Positions 32,894-44,028 of a stretch of DNA of 64,000 bases are shown here, piece by piece (position 1 is the stretch's first letter; every line of letters starts with the position of its first letter). The notes below the pieces were generated by a model. It made no database searches. It was given only the letters and a program-made list of their open reading frames with translations, and had not been told where the DNA came from. Location: contig CM040094.1 in the NCBI GenBank assembly GCA_022496805.1, forward strand, positions 5,479,501 to 5,543,500. Reading direction: 5' to 3'. The DNA is from Pohlia nutans (Eukaryota > Streptophyta > Bryopsida > Bryales > Mniaceae). Both the position numbers and the translations under genes were made by a program.

Positions 32894-34079
32894 GGTACCA
32901 AACCACTAATGATTATGGGCACTCATTCGGGCATCATCTCGTCATGGCATTGTTTTTTCTCATAACCCTCTCTTCCTCCTCAATCTAAAACTGTTGCTAC
33001 TCCCCCCACCCATGGTAACAGATTCTCTACTTCAGGTCATCGTAACCTCGCTTGCTCGGATGCGTTGATGTAACTACTTGCAAAGGTTGAACATAAATAG
33101 ATATGACTGCAATCTAACACTCGCCATCAATGTAGCGACTTGGAGCATGATGCACAAACGTCTCGTCTGGTATACCTGCACAACGGAAGGCGAGAGGTTT
33201 CAGTAAATGGATTCCAATACCAGCAACAGGGAAAACGTATTTGTAACAGCTGTAGCGACCATACTTAGTTGTTCAAACCACGAGCTAATGACTCACTTAC
33301 GTTGCGCTCCAGGCACTCTAAAATCAGCGAAAATGCCGGAAAGAAAAAGGTTTCCAGCATTGGTGAGAATGAGAACCTTTCAAGATAAGATTAAAAAAAA
33401 ACAACATAAAATAAGCTACAGCACTGGAATATACCACTTTTATAAAAAGATTTAAAAACAACAACCGTTTGTACAAACTCGTGAAGACATGTACTCGTTA
33501 GCTCCTCACGAATGAAACATCATATTCTGTATGTGTCTGATGGTGACAACAATCACCTAACGGTCTAAGCAACAATCTATGACAAGCAGCTAGATTGCTC
33601 TCAAGACCTAAAATTAATGCAACATTGCGTCCTCGTCTCTTGACGTGTGTGGCCAGAATGAAGAAAGAAATAATAATAATAAAAAGACAATGTGCATTCA
33701 GCAGAGGGACACATTGTCATCACTGAGTGTAATGCGACGGCGGAGCAGACTGGAAGAAAGTAACAGACTGGCCTACCTGGCTTCCTTGTCGAAGGACGAT
33801 CACAAGGTCGACCCTATGAACGCACGCTTGTCACTCCAACAACAACCTCGAGAAAGAAGCCATCGCTTCCACCTGTCGCAATACTCCATTGCGACAGCCA
33901 TTGCGGCAGCATTTCAACTCCACGCTGGAGCTTAATCCACGGCCAAGCTCCAACTACACCAAAAAAAGAAAATCACGGAGCGCAAGCTTAGAACCCTTCG
34001 CAGGCCCTTCAAATGAAAAACCGCAATAGTATTATTCCAGAGCTCCTGCCGAGCTGGATCTGTGAATATTCCGGCGATA
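32894..34079. other. Upstream region of the IQD gene, no other gene seen
   Basis: This stretch probably holds the promoter and 5' leader of the minus-strand gene starting at 32893. Open frames are present (for example 33645-33935) but show no family resemblance, and their composition is Ser/Arg-driven. I see no repeats of note before 34080. Confidence 0.35.
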
Positions 34080-34930
34080 AGCTCCGCTCTTTCATCCCTA
34101 AGTTGCACAATATCAAAGTCATCCTAACCTCAAGCTCATCCGACACTGCTTGCATTCCACACTCACTCGAGCCAAACGCAACTCAACCTACACCAATATG
34201 ATCTCTGCATCGCCAGAACGGAACATTGCAGAAAACACCGAAACGCTCAAGGTAAAAGAAAACAGTGCGAACATAAATTTGTATCAAACAAGCAGTGATG
34301 GAGATTACTAAAGCTAAATGCAAGAATAAATCTAAAAACAAAGCCGCTCTTTCATCCCTAAGTCGTCCTAACCTCAAAGCTCATCCAACACTGCTTGCAT
34401 TCCAGCTTAATCTCCCGCTCTAACACCAAATGCAACAACAAATGCGCAATATGATCTCGTTTAACAGAAAACACCGAAATACTCCAAAATTTTACATTAT
34501 GAAAAACCGTGATGGAGATTACTGTACTAATTGAAAGCTTATTTGAGCAAGAAGAAAGCTAAAAACAGAGGCTCTGTCATCCCTAAGTCGTCCTAACCTC
34601 ATCGACAGTGCTTAATCTCCCGCTCTAACGCCAAATGCAACAACAAATGCGCAATATGATCTCTGCGAACAGCCTTTTTTACAGAAAACACCGAAATACT
34701 CAAATAAGCACCAAAATTTTCACATTGTGATGGAGATTACTGTACTAATCAAGAAGAAAGCTAAAAAAAGAGGCTCTGTCATTCCTAAGTCGTCCTAACC
34801 TCAAAGCTCATCCGACACTGCTTAATCTCCCGCTTTAACGCCAAATGCAACAACAGCAATGATCTCTGCAATCGCCAGAACAGATGTTTGCAGAAAACAG
34901 AGAAAAACTCGAGTGAGTACGTAAAAATCA
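34080..34930. repeat. Tandem array of four diverged ~190-270 bp units upstream of the IQD gene
   Basis: Each unit carries CTTTCATCCCTAAGT or CTGTCATCCCTAAGTCG, then CCTAACCTCAAAGCTCATCC, AATCTCCCGCTCTAACGCC, CAATATGATCTC and CAGAAAACACCGAAA. Units start near 34080, 34345, 34575 and 34778. No long open frame is preserved across units. The array lies 1.2-2 kb upstream of the IQD start codon. Confidence 0.8.
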
Positions 34931-35488
34931 TATGAAAAGAACCGTGATGAAGAGTATCCAACCTTTTTGGAAAGCTAAACTGCTCTTGAAAGCTAAAAAA
35001 GAGAATTGCAGTAGCAAAAAGCAGCAATCTGGGAGAGGACGGAAAGACCTTCGGCAATCGGGCAGTACAGTAGTAGGAAAAAGGCTCTTGGGCGGGGAGG
35101 CAGAGTGTATGTAGCTCCGTCTCCGAATAATTCAACTGTATATTGTATTTCTTTTTGTATTTATACGTGTATGTATTTTCGTCTACGAGAGTAATACTCA
35201 GTATTTCGTTTTCCTTTTTCCTTTTTTTTAATGACGGAAATGAAACTTTATTCTGTCGGAGACTCATTCATTTGAGAAGCATCTTCAATTGGAGCTTCTT
35301 TTTCTATGCTTTTTTTCAATACATGTATAGTATTGTATTTATTGGCTTCGGAGTAGGCATTGCATCTGCAGTACTGTACACTTAAAACTTTCTAATATCA
35401 CCCCTTTGGTAACGAACTCTTTTATATCACCCCTTTGTTGACCAACGTAATTGAGTTAACCAATAACTCACTTGGAGCACCAAGTCAT

Positions 35489-35740
35489 CTATAGATAGAT
35501 AGATAGAAACTCCGGTTCTCTTTCGAAGGCCGGCGTGAATAAAGTGTTCATTTGTAATGTCAATGGCACAGTGTCCACCGGGCAAAAGGCCATGATGGGA
35601 TTCATTGTCCATTTGTCTACACTACAGTATTGTTCAAGTGAACCAAGGAGAATTGAACCCGGACCACGTAATTGCAATACATAGCCTTTGACCGATCAAT
35701 CGCAAAACTCATAACTTGGTGATCTTACACCTCGCTGAAA
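35489..35740 (-). mobile_element. SINE with tRNA-like head, near full length
   Basis: Read on the minus strand, the element starts in a region with an A-box-like ATCACCAAGTTATGAG and a B-box-like GGTCCGGGTTCAATTCTCC. It continues into the shared body (CCGGTGGACACTGTGCCATT, CACTTTATTCACGCCGGCC) and ends CTATCTATCTATCTATAG (35489-35508 on the plus strand). Internal polymerase III promoter boxes plus a body and simple-repeat tail define a tRNA-derived SINE. It is the most complete copy in the window. Confidence 0.7.
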
Positions 35741-35825
35741 TTCACTAAATTATATCTGCCATTTACCCAACCACTACTGTAGTTTTACAATGGTTACTTT
35801 TACCAGTTACAAGTCACAAAGTGTT

Positions 35826-35955
35826 CATTTTCGCAAAGAGAGAGTAGTTTTGCACTATTCGCCCCTTGTCTAGTGGGCATTGGGTCATAGTAATTACAAA
35901 CAGACAGTTCATTTACGACAACCTTGAAAGAAGACCAGAGTTTTTATTTATCTCT
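35826..35955 (+). mobile_element. Diverged SINE-like copy
   Basis: The body matches the family (AGTGTTCATTTTCGCAAAGA, CTTGTCTAGTGGGCATTGGG, then AAGACCAGAGTTTTTATTTA) but the tail has drifted to TTTATTTATC. No target duplication is visible. It is older than the copies with intact duplications. Confidence 0.5.
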
Positions 35956-37145
35956 GTGAGTTAATCGATCACGCATATAGAATAACAATTTTGTGTAGAA
36001 TTTGGAACCTGATATTAAAGATTGTGACGATAACAAGTTTGTAGTGTATTTGTGCAATACTTTGACCTATAACAGACATTTGTTTGAGATCTACAAAGTA
36101 GTAGCTATGAAAACAAAACAAAGAATAAGATAAAGATGAATTGAAGAAAAAAAACTCTAAAGGATGTGAGCTAAGAACTTTCTCCCAAATAAAAGAAATT
36201 CATAGCAAGACTCGAGCCTAGGACAAAAGGACCGAAGAGAGTAAGAGCTCCCATAAATACTCTTTCAAAAACCCTAACATTTTTTGGATGCTAGCCGTCA
36301 CTAACCCCAACTCTCCCACCAATCTTAACTCAAACAAAAACATGATTATCACTTTTGAGCTTATGCTCTAAAAGTATAGGAAGAAACATGGTTATAACTT
36401 TTGGACTATATGGCATCAACAACATCGTTATGAATTTTGAACCCTATGGCATCAATGATGGAAAAAAACCATGGTTACCTATGTGTTTGAGATGCCACAT
36501 ACATTTGTCATAAAAGAATTAAGATGCTACATTCTTATCAAATGCCCCACCATTAATTCTAAATCCAAGTCTTACCATACAATTCACATACTACAATCAT
36601 AGATTCTGACATGAAATAATAAATACTAAAACCCACAAATAGCACTTCTAATTAATAGTTTCACTCACAAAGGATGAAAAGTAGATCCGCTCATAATCAT
36701 CGTTGTGGGTGCTAAAGCAATCACATATATCTCTCCAATGAAAATTATCAAAGAAAAATTTCAAATACCTGAAACTCTTATCAAAACTATTGTCGTCATT
36801 CACAATGCCAAGTCAATTCTCTCAAACATAAAAGAAAAAAGAAAATATAACCAACTACTACCAATAAACCTAGTTTCATTTTAAACAAATAAACTAGCGG
36901 TCAAGACTACTTTTTATTCATTAAAGATTAAAAAATCCATTCAAAAAATGTGCCTACAACTTGGATAATTTTTTAAAAACAAAACAACTAAAATCTCATG
37001 AAAGTCTATCTCATTGCACATTGCTAATATTACATGATACAATATAAGTTCTAAACACATCTCTTGTAGCATCCACACGCTACATAGTACATTACTTGGC
37101 TACTGGTTATTAAAGAGTTTACCTTCGAAAAGGGGGTAGTCATAT
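35956..37145. other. AT-rich intergenic DNA, nothing recognised
   Basis: No open frame, inverted repeat or family terminus was recognised in this stretch; composition is strongly AT-rich throughout. Confidence 0.4.
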
Positions 37146-37224
37146 ACCAATTGTTCTTTGTCTGGTGAACACTGTTGTATTATAGGTGGGTCAAAAATAC
37201 CTTATTTACACCTGTCTCAAAAGT

Positions 37225-37345
37225 TTCTATCTTCTTAGATAAACAGAAACTCCGAACATTTTTCGAGGCTCACGTGAATAAAATATATGTTCGTAATGAC
37301 AACGAGCCAATACCCACCGGACAAAAGGCCATTGTTGCAAAACTT
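37225..37345 (-). mobile_element. Diverged SINE-like copy, minus strand
   Basis: It matches the family in reverse (TTTCTATCTTCTTAGATAAA at the tail end, then AAACTCCG, GTTCGTAATGACAACGAGCC and CCCACCGGACAAAAGGCC). A second, plus-strand fragment of the same body abuts it at about 37148-37232, so two copies meet tail to tail here. Confidence 0.5.
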
Positions 37346-37361
37346 GGAGTTCCTACATTAA

Positions 37362-37391
37362 ATATGTATGTATGTATGTATGTATGTATTT
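37362..37391. repeat. (TATG)n microsatellite
   Basis: About seven TATG units lie between two SINE-like copies. It is possibly an expanded tail of the SINE, as tails in this family are short tetranucleotide repeats. Confidence 0.85.
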
Positions 37392-37414
37392 ATCTATAGT
37401 GTCATTGTTACTAT

Positions 37415-37553
37415 AGTGTCCATTTCCGAGAGGAAAGAGTAGTAAGTTTTGTCCCGATGGCCCACTGTCCGGTGAGCACTGGGTCATTGACATTACGAAC
37501 GGACACTTTATTCACACCGGCCTTGAAAGAGACCGGAGTTTCTATCTATCTAT
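37415..37553 (+). mobile_element. SINE-like copy, plus strand
   Basis: The body is well preserved (AGTGTCCATTTCCGAGAGG, GGTCATTGACATTACGAACG, TTCACACCGGCCTTGAAAGA) with tail TCTATCTATCTATAA. It is similar to 8722-8854. Target duplications are unclear because of neighbouring simple repeats. Confidence 0.7.
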
Positions 37554-38096
37554 AATTTCCAATTTATGCCCAAAAATTAAAATTAAAAACCCCATGTTAA
37601 ATATCTTAAAAATTAAAAATATTATAATTAAATCTACAACTGCATTAAATGTTATGATAAAAAAGCAAAAGGCTAATTGACTCTTCCAAATCACTCGGAG
37701 GACTTTCGTGGAAGTTGCGTGGTATTGGATATGCCCTAAAACCCTACCCCTAAAACCCTGTCTCGCAAGGGAGAATCGAACTCCCAACCTCAGCAAAAGC
37801 GAAGAGATTGAAGCAACAAAACTTGAGCTGGTGATGATGTCAAGAAACCAGATTCTCACTATTGGAATCTCTGGTTGTGTGGCAGCACCACCAGCTGCTT
37901 GACAAACTATGTTTCATCTTTGGTATATATACCATTGCGTGGATTCTCCGTGCTCACAACATTTTGAACGATCAGGCAGTTCTTAATGTGTTGAGCGACT
38001 ACCGACACTCCCGGGGGTGCTACATGACAAACGATTGTTCAATAGAGTTGTTCAGTTTCAGTCGGCGTTGGATTTGTTGTCGGAGTGAAATTGTAA

Positions 38097-38814
38097 GGGC
38101 CTCTTTACACTAAAGGCGAGAAGCCGTGAAGAGAGAAATTTCAACCAATGGGAGGCTTAAAAATCGAGAAGATCAAAGAATGTCACTTTACACCCGAAAT
38201 TTTCAGTTCAAGGGACAAAAGGAGGAGAAAATGACATACAACACTTTTGTCCTTCGAGGCAAGAAAAATAGACATTTTTGAAGGCCCCCGGATTTTCCGT
38301 CAAGCTCACCTCAAGAGGTGGGTCTAACGCAAATCCGGGGACCATCAAGCCAAAATTCTCACAACCAATCATTTTTTATTTTTTAAGAAATATGTAAGAA
38401 CTTTACTTTTTAAAACTGGTACTTTATTTTGTAGCCCCTTCTCACTTTACACTATATCCAAAGGCCGTCAAGTTCATAGGTTGGCTTCTCAAAAATGAGC
38501 CATGGCCCTTGTGAGGGTTTCTCCACGGCTTCTCGCCTGTAACACACATTTCGTTAAAATTGTACTATATTTCGTTAAAACCGGACTACTAGATTGAAAA
38601 TGCGATGGAGAGTGCTACCCTTCGCAATAGAGATAGGTCCCCAATTTTTCTACACTGCTCTTATTTGCGGAATAAGAGTGATGTAGAAAAATTGGGGACC
38701 TATCTCTTTTGCGAAGGGTAGCACTCCCCATCGCTTTTTCAATCTAGTAGTCCGGTTTTAACGAAATATAGTACAATTTTAACGAAATGTGTGTTCTGTA
38801 GTGTAAAGAGGGCC
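38097..38814. mobile_element. PIF/Harbinger-like MITE carrying a nested palindromic element
   Basis: The ends GGGCCTCTTTACACTAAAGG (38097) and TAGTGTAAAGAGGGCC (ending 38814) are inverted repeats that extend into AGGCGAGAAGCCGTG and its complement near 38524-38538. The outer flanks are TAA and TGA, close to the TAA/TTA target of PIF/Harbinger. Removing the 38541-38795 insertion restores a continuous right arm. The element is non-coding. Confidence 0.7.
38541..38795. mobile_element. Long palindromic element (~115-bp arms) with CTGT flanks
   Basis: AACACACATTTCGTTAAAAT at 38541 is mirrored by the end at 38795, and the arms match almost perfectly for about 115 bp down to a centre near 38668 (CTCTTATTTGCGGAATAAGAG-like). 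CTGT lies on both sides (38537-38540 and 38796-38799), a possible 4-bp target duplication. It was inserted into the right arm of the element at 38097-38814. Confidence 0.8.
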
Positions 38815-39254
38815 TGAGGAGGCCGAGTCATGGCCGACTTTAAGACGGGTTGCCAAAGATTCAATTTTCTGGTTTCAAAAAGCAGGAATCACTTGCTCGC
38901 TAAGCAAATCATTCCGTCTTCTTGAAGTTAGAAAAAAAGGAAAGAAAAAATCCGTGCAGTTCGAAATGGGAGTATAAAGGACAGGATGTACTGCAAGAAA
39001 AGCATATGGTAAGTTAATGATCTCAGAAGAATGTAAGTATGCTTTCAACAGTTAAAATCTGACTTTTGAATTTTTGTATTTGATTTGATTTTTTCTTTCT
39101 CTGATTTCCATCTAAAGTGGGGAACAGTGAGTTCTCACAACTTCTCAAGATTGTTATTGTACTGTACTCGTCTAGTTTGGGCCTCTGACTTACCTGGTTT
39201 TGTCAAGTTGGCAGGTTTTTTTAATGTTTTTTTGGTACAAATGGATCAATTTTA

Positions 39255-41060
39255 TTCCACTGCAAAGAGGAAGTTAATATGCCAGGGCTTACAATTGAAG
39301 TGCGATTTGCAGGTATTTGCTTCTTATTTGATTCGGATTGTTCGTAGCAGTGGGTTGGGGTTTAACCCTTAAGCATACCGATCCTTTGAACACAAGAAGA
39401 TGCTAGCCTCAAAGATAGATATTAGCATGGCTCAAATGTACATGAGGTGTATATAAGAGGACCATTGCAAGCATAAAATCTACCCAACAAATTTGACATA
39501 CTTGCAGTTGGAGTCCTCTCCAATATTATCAACAACTCCTCATCACAAGACAACTATTGTAATTGGTAGAGAATTTAATAGTCTCCCGAAGGTGAATTGG
39601 ATGAAAGTTATCCAAAATTTTATGAGAAAGTTGCAAGGCTTTGAATCTGTTCATGATCCAATTTCTGGACGCTGGGACGTTTAGGGGTTAAGGAGTTGAT
39701 TGCAGGGTTTAGGGTCACATGTTTGGATGACACTTGCATTGAGTTTTCAAAGTAACCCCACGCAAAGGGTTTCCTAACCTTGTATATTAATTTTGATTCA
39801 TAAGAATGATCTTCCTCGCAGCATTCTGTACTGATATGGTAAGATAGCTTTTCAATAATATTAGTGTATTTCATCCTTGTCATTTAATTTGCAGTTTAGT
39901 AATGTTACTGATCCTAAACAGCATTACAAGACCAACGATACGGAAGGCGTTTCTAAGTTCTTCACAGGTAAACTTAATAATTGAATTGCTTCTCATGTAT
40001 CTGTGGTCTTGAGCGCTACTCTTCATAATTTGGGTTTCTTTATGCCCTTGTAAAGAATGTTCATGTGCTCATCATGGTCATCCTTGCATCATAGATGAAT
40101 GAATTCTCAGTGTTTAGTTCACGCAATAGATGTGCTCTTTAATTGCTCGTCTTAAAGTAAGCACTCTTTTGGTGTGGTTTACTTGAGCTTTTGAATGAAT
40201 CACGTTTCCTTTGTGGCTATACAAAACAACAAACTACACGTTCATTTTACATGGTACTGATATTGTTATATGTCTTGATCTGCAGGTGGGAACAGGACAA
40301 TCCGAGCTTCTAGCAAATTCACAGCTCAATACTCGCGTGGGTTCCTGTATCTGTATCTGGATGAAGTTCATCCGTTTTGCAGGAAAAACCTTCGCACCGG
40401 AGTGCTGTATCGAGAAATTTTTCCAGGAGTGGCCCTCAAATCCGGCAAACTTGCTTGGTTTTCCAGGATTGAAACTTTCTATCTGCATCGCTCTTCTTAT
40501 CACGTTTTTTCACTTGTTGCACCTGATTTTCACCTTAGCAGTGATTTTGGCGATGATTTTCGAAAGGCAGAGTTGTTGTATCTGGAAATCGTAGTAAGAA
40601 CAAGGTTTCCAGTTTCACTTTTGCAGGATTCAACGGTGCAACCTCGACTGCTGTATCTGGAAATTGGGGACAAATTCATCCCTTTCCAGATACAGATAGA
40701 GGAATCGAAGTGGGGATGCTCTGTGTTGGCTTTCTGGACTTGTTTGTGCAATCAGTAAAACTATCTTCTGGCTAATTTGCACCATTTCCTGTCATCAGTG
40801 ATGCAGGCAAAAGTACCAAGTTATTTGGTCTGGCTTTTCCAATTAACTGGAATGGCACTAATCTTTTTTGTTGTTTCGAGTATTAGATTACTGTAACCAC
40901 GTAGCAGGGGTTCCGACCATGTTAAAGTAAATAATTTTGGGCGAACCTGCCCCACGATATTCACATTATTTTGGCCTTTTGTGGCAGATGGCGGAAGTAC
41001 ACTGAGATTCAAGGGCACAAACAACAAAGTGGCAAGAAGTTTTATCACAACCTTCCTTTG
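39255..41060 (+). pseudogene. FCF2-like pre-rRNA processing gene, degraded or rebuilt
   Basis: An exon at 39895-39967 with good splice signals reads SNVTDPKQHYKTNDTEGVSK, resembling the DPKRHYKK...PKYFQ block of FCF2/TDIF2 (nucleolar, small-subunit rRNA processing). The next acceptor (40284-40285) keeps phase and begins GGNRTIRASSKFTAQYS, comparable to the following GTVIEASSEFYS block. It then continues open for about 140 unrelated codons rich in LYLE motifs to a TAA at 40756-40758. A further piece near 40993-41053 (RKYTEIQGHKQQSGKKFYHN) recalls the FCF2 C-terminal RKRKxxEI block. The typical N-terminal WFDMP exon is at best faintly visible near 39180. A TTAA element (39366-39687) sits in its intron. 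A chance match cannot be excluded. Confidence 0.4.
39366..39687. mobile_element. TTAA-flanked MITE (322 bp)
   Basis: TTAA (39362-39365), then CCCTTAAGCATACCG; the right end GCTGGGACGTTTAGGGG (ending 39687) is followed by TTAA (39688-39691). The interior matches 15274-15570 in reverse. It is non-coding. Confidence 0.75.
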
Positions 41061-41089
41061 CAACGGATTAAGCTTTCTCACCTTAATCA

Positions 41090-42904
41090 GGAGACTACCT
41101 TAATTGTTCTACTTCTAGCAGTTTCATCATGCCCCAAATTTTTACCCACAGTCAGAGAGCACTACCACAAATTTGTGAAGTAACTCCACCTTATTTTGTG
41201 CCATTTTGTGATCATTATGCATCAGTGTCTTCCATTTAAAAATTTGATATGTACACTATTGGCTTACCTGGGAACAATCAGTGTTGGCTGGATGATTCAC
41301 TAGCAAGGCAAAAAGAAACAGGTAGGGCATCTGAATAACTAAAAGCTGCAGTTTATGGCTGTGCAGGTGCTTTCGATTGGCAGTGTGCTTGCAGTGGTCC
41401 ACCTAAAACCCTAAAGTCATGAGCGACAGCCCTGCATTCTACAGTGGTTTTTCTGGTTACTACAGGAGCTTGAGTTTAATAGCGAGAGGAATATGCATAG
41501 TTTGGGATTGATAGCATTAAAAAAAGAGGTCCCAAGTTAGACAGGGACAGTACATGGGTCATGCCCAATCCGGCAGGGGATCTTATATCCCAGGTGACCA
41601 GGTCTGTCATTTCCAAAATTTGAGTTTGACGGGTCAACCTCCACTGTAGCCGCCTGTCACCGTGAAAGCGGCGTCTGTCTCCGTGGGCCATTTAAGTTAG
41701 GGCACCCAAAACCGTCGCTTTTTGCCACACCGAAATCACCGGCCACACTATAAATATGTTTCCAAAATACTGTGGTAAAATTCATCCAAATTTGATGAAA
41801 ACTTGTTCAAATGGATGAAACATTGTTTTCGGAATTTGTCCAAATGGATGAATGTACCTATATGGTGATTTTAGTGTATTGAATACAATTACTATTATAA
41901 AACGTGCTATATTTATATGTTTTCTTGTTGGCATCTAAGGATAGGTTGCTATGTAAGGATCGGGTGGGTCGAAGCCACTAGAAAACAAGAATCCAAGTCT
42001 CAATAACCACCGATGGTCTAGTAGTCTACAAAAATGAAAACAAACTCTTAGGTTCATCCATTTCGGTTTGGAATCGGTAGCTTTAGTGATTCTAGGACTA
42101 CCATTGGTATATGGAAGGGGGATCCAAAAGAGGAACACAACACTCTAAAGAATATATCATTTGGACAACAAGGGTGTCACAACACTTTCTTTTCATTCTC
42201 AATCTTCAAAGAATGCGTACATAACACTTTTTTACATGTGAGCAATCGGTGGGTGGAAGAAGGAAACTGAAAAGAAGTGAGGTCCCAACTTCGACATGGT
42301 CCTTCACCAAATCATTCATCATGAAATCTAGGTTCCCACTTCCATCTATATGGGTATGCTCCCGGCGGACCTCTCTATTGATTGAGATGGAACTTTTTCT
42401 AAGTATAGCTGCGAAAATTCATTAAATTATGCTAGATGTACACGAGATGAAGACGATGCTTTTGGGTGTCTGGACCACTAAAGTTAGAGTGAGCAAATTT
42501 TTGTTAGATGGCTACATTTTGTATTCATATCACTAATGACAATAAAAGAAAATAAATAATAAATAATAGAATAATTGCCAGATGCTTTTCACCTTTGCAT
42601 GATGCATGGTTTGATTGCCAAGTTAACTGGATCTACCTTAGCCTTAGTGACATCATCGTGTCATGTTGCCAACTACATTTGTTGACCTTGACTTCCACTC
42701 CCACAACCCTAAATCGCCTCCTCTTGAGCCCAGACAGGTTATATTTTGTACACGGCTGAAGATTCAAAATAAGTTTTAACATACAACATATGACCTTTGT
42801 TTGTTTTGCTCTTAATAAATCCACCACTATAGCCCATTCATCATACTTCCACAAGGTAATCAGCCTTGAGTATTCAACAAAAGCAAAGTAGCATCAGCCT
42901 TTAA
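41090..42904. other. Intergenic DNA without recognised genes
   Basis: No exon chain or family motif was recognised. A repeated ATGGATGAA-type motif (41790-41855) and AT-rich DNA make up most of it. Short open frames on the minus strand around 41476-41691 and 41935-42138 show no resemblance to anything I know. Confidence 0.35.
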
Positions 42905-43459
42905 CCCCTCAAGGACCAAGGCTGATTTTCCAAGTTCGGTGAGCTCATTGTGGAATGAGTATTGATCCTCAATTCTTGAGATTTTTTGCGGTGATTCTAC
43001 TCTTTGTAACGAAGATGGGATGGTAATTTGAGTATGTAGGTGATGCATAAATAAAAAGATACAATCATGCAAAGGTGAAAAACCTAACTGCGGGCAACTC
43101 CTGAAAAACTTCATGCAATGAGCTATGCATCTGAATTTTTGCACACAAGGAGCTAACACCCTCATGCACACAATGACCAAAATTCATTTTACCAATTTTG
43201 AGACTAAACTTTGCATTTTCAACATTTTCAAAAAGTTTCAAATGTGGGCATCATGCCAAAAGAAAAGGTGCAACCAACTTTGAAGCTTATAATCTTACTA
43301 TTGAAGAACCTTGAACGGTTGAAAATCTGTAGGTTGTATTAAATTCAAGTTGTTTGAAATACCCTACGGTTGGATTGGTTAAAAAGGTCATAGATCAAAA
43401 AATATTTGTCTTTTTATGAGAAGAGGTACGAGAGGAACATAGCTGCGGTCCTTTAGGGG
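42905..43459. mobile_element. TTAA-flanked piggyBac-like MITE (555 bp)
   Basis: TTAA (42901-42904) is followed by CCCCTCAAGGACC, and GGTCCTTTAGGGG ends at 43459 before TTAA (43460-43463). The termini are inverted repeats with one mismatch over 13 bp. The interior is non-coding and differs from the GGACC-type 230-bp copies. Confidence 0.8.
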
Positions 43460-44028
43460 TTAAGGCTAAAAAATAATTCCCAAAAGCCTTTTTTGCTAAT
43501 GAGCCATATATTCCCCACCTTCACTGGTCTGGACCATAAAATGTGAAGTTGTGGCTTAAAAATGCCTTGTCTGTTTTTACTATTTGGAGGTAAAAAGTGC
43601 TTTAGTATAAATGGCCTTTCGATCAAACTGATGAGATTGCGCACTGTAGTGCGAACGTTGGGCTCTCGCTTCGAAGCAAAGGCTTGCCACACGAACGTTG
43701 AGCTCGCGCTTCGAAGCAAACGCTTCTATTTCCAACTCTTCCACTTTGAAGAATGATGACCTCGTTCTAACAAAAGATTGTATGCTTCGCTTTTCACAGA
43801 TGACGAAACTTATGCAACCGGCTCGGACGATTTGGTCGTCGTGCAACGGAACGCAGCAACATTCAAATCATGGCTCGAAATCTAATATTGTTTATTTGAA
43901 TCTGACGCTGCTGCTGCTGCTGCAGCAGCTTGGAGACTGGAAAGTAAATGAACCTGACCACCTTCTGCCTGCTGTTGAAGAGCTGAAGGCAGAGTTTTCG
44001 CAATGCCGGAGCCAAGCTCCCGAGCTCG
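43460..44028 (+). promoter_or_regulatory. Probable promoter and 5' leader of the TRM-type gene
   Basis: The DNA becomes GC-richer here. A ~45-bp unit with CGCTTCGAAGCAAA is duplicated at about 43645-43735. A CTG/CAG tract (CTGCTGCTGCTGCTGCAGCAG, about 43908-43930) lies in the presumed leader, 100 bp before the start codon. There is an upstream ATG (44003) in a different frame that stops early, so the leader may contain a small upstream open frame. Confidence 0.4.

Noticed and set aside
37768..37790. tRNA T-arm-like sequence on the minus strand (GGGAGTTCGATTCTCCC)
   Set aside because: A perfect T-arm-like stem-loop is present, but no D-arm, anticodon arm or closing acceptor stem could be found at proper distances. 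It is at most a SINE head relic or chance.
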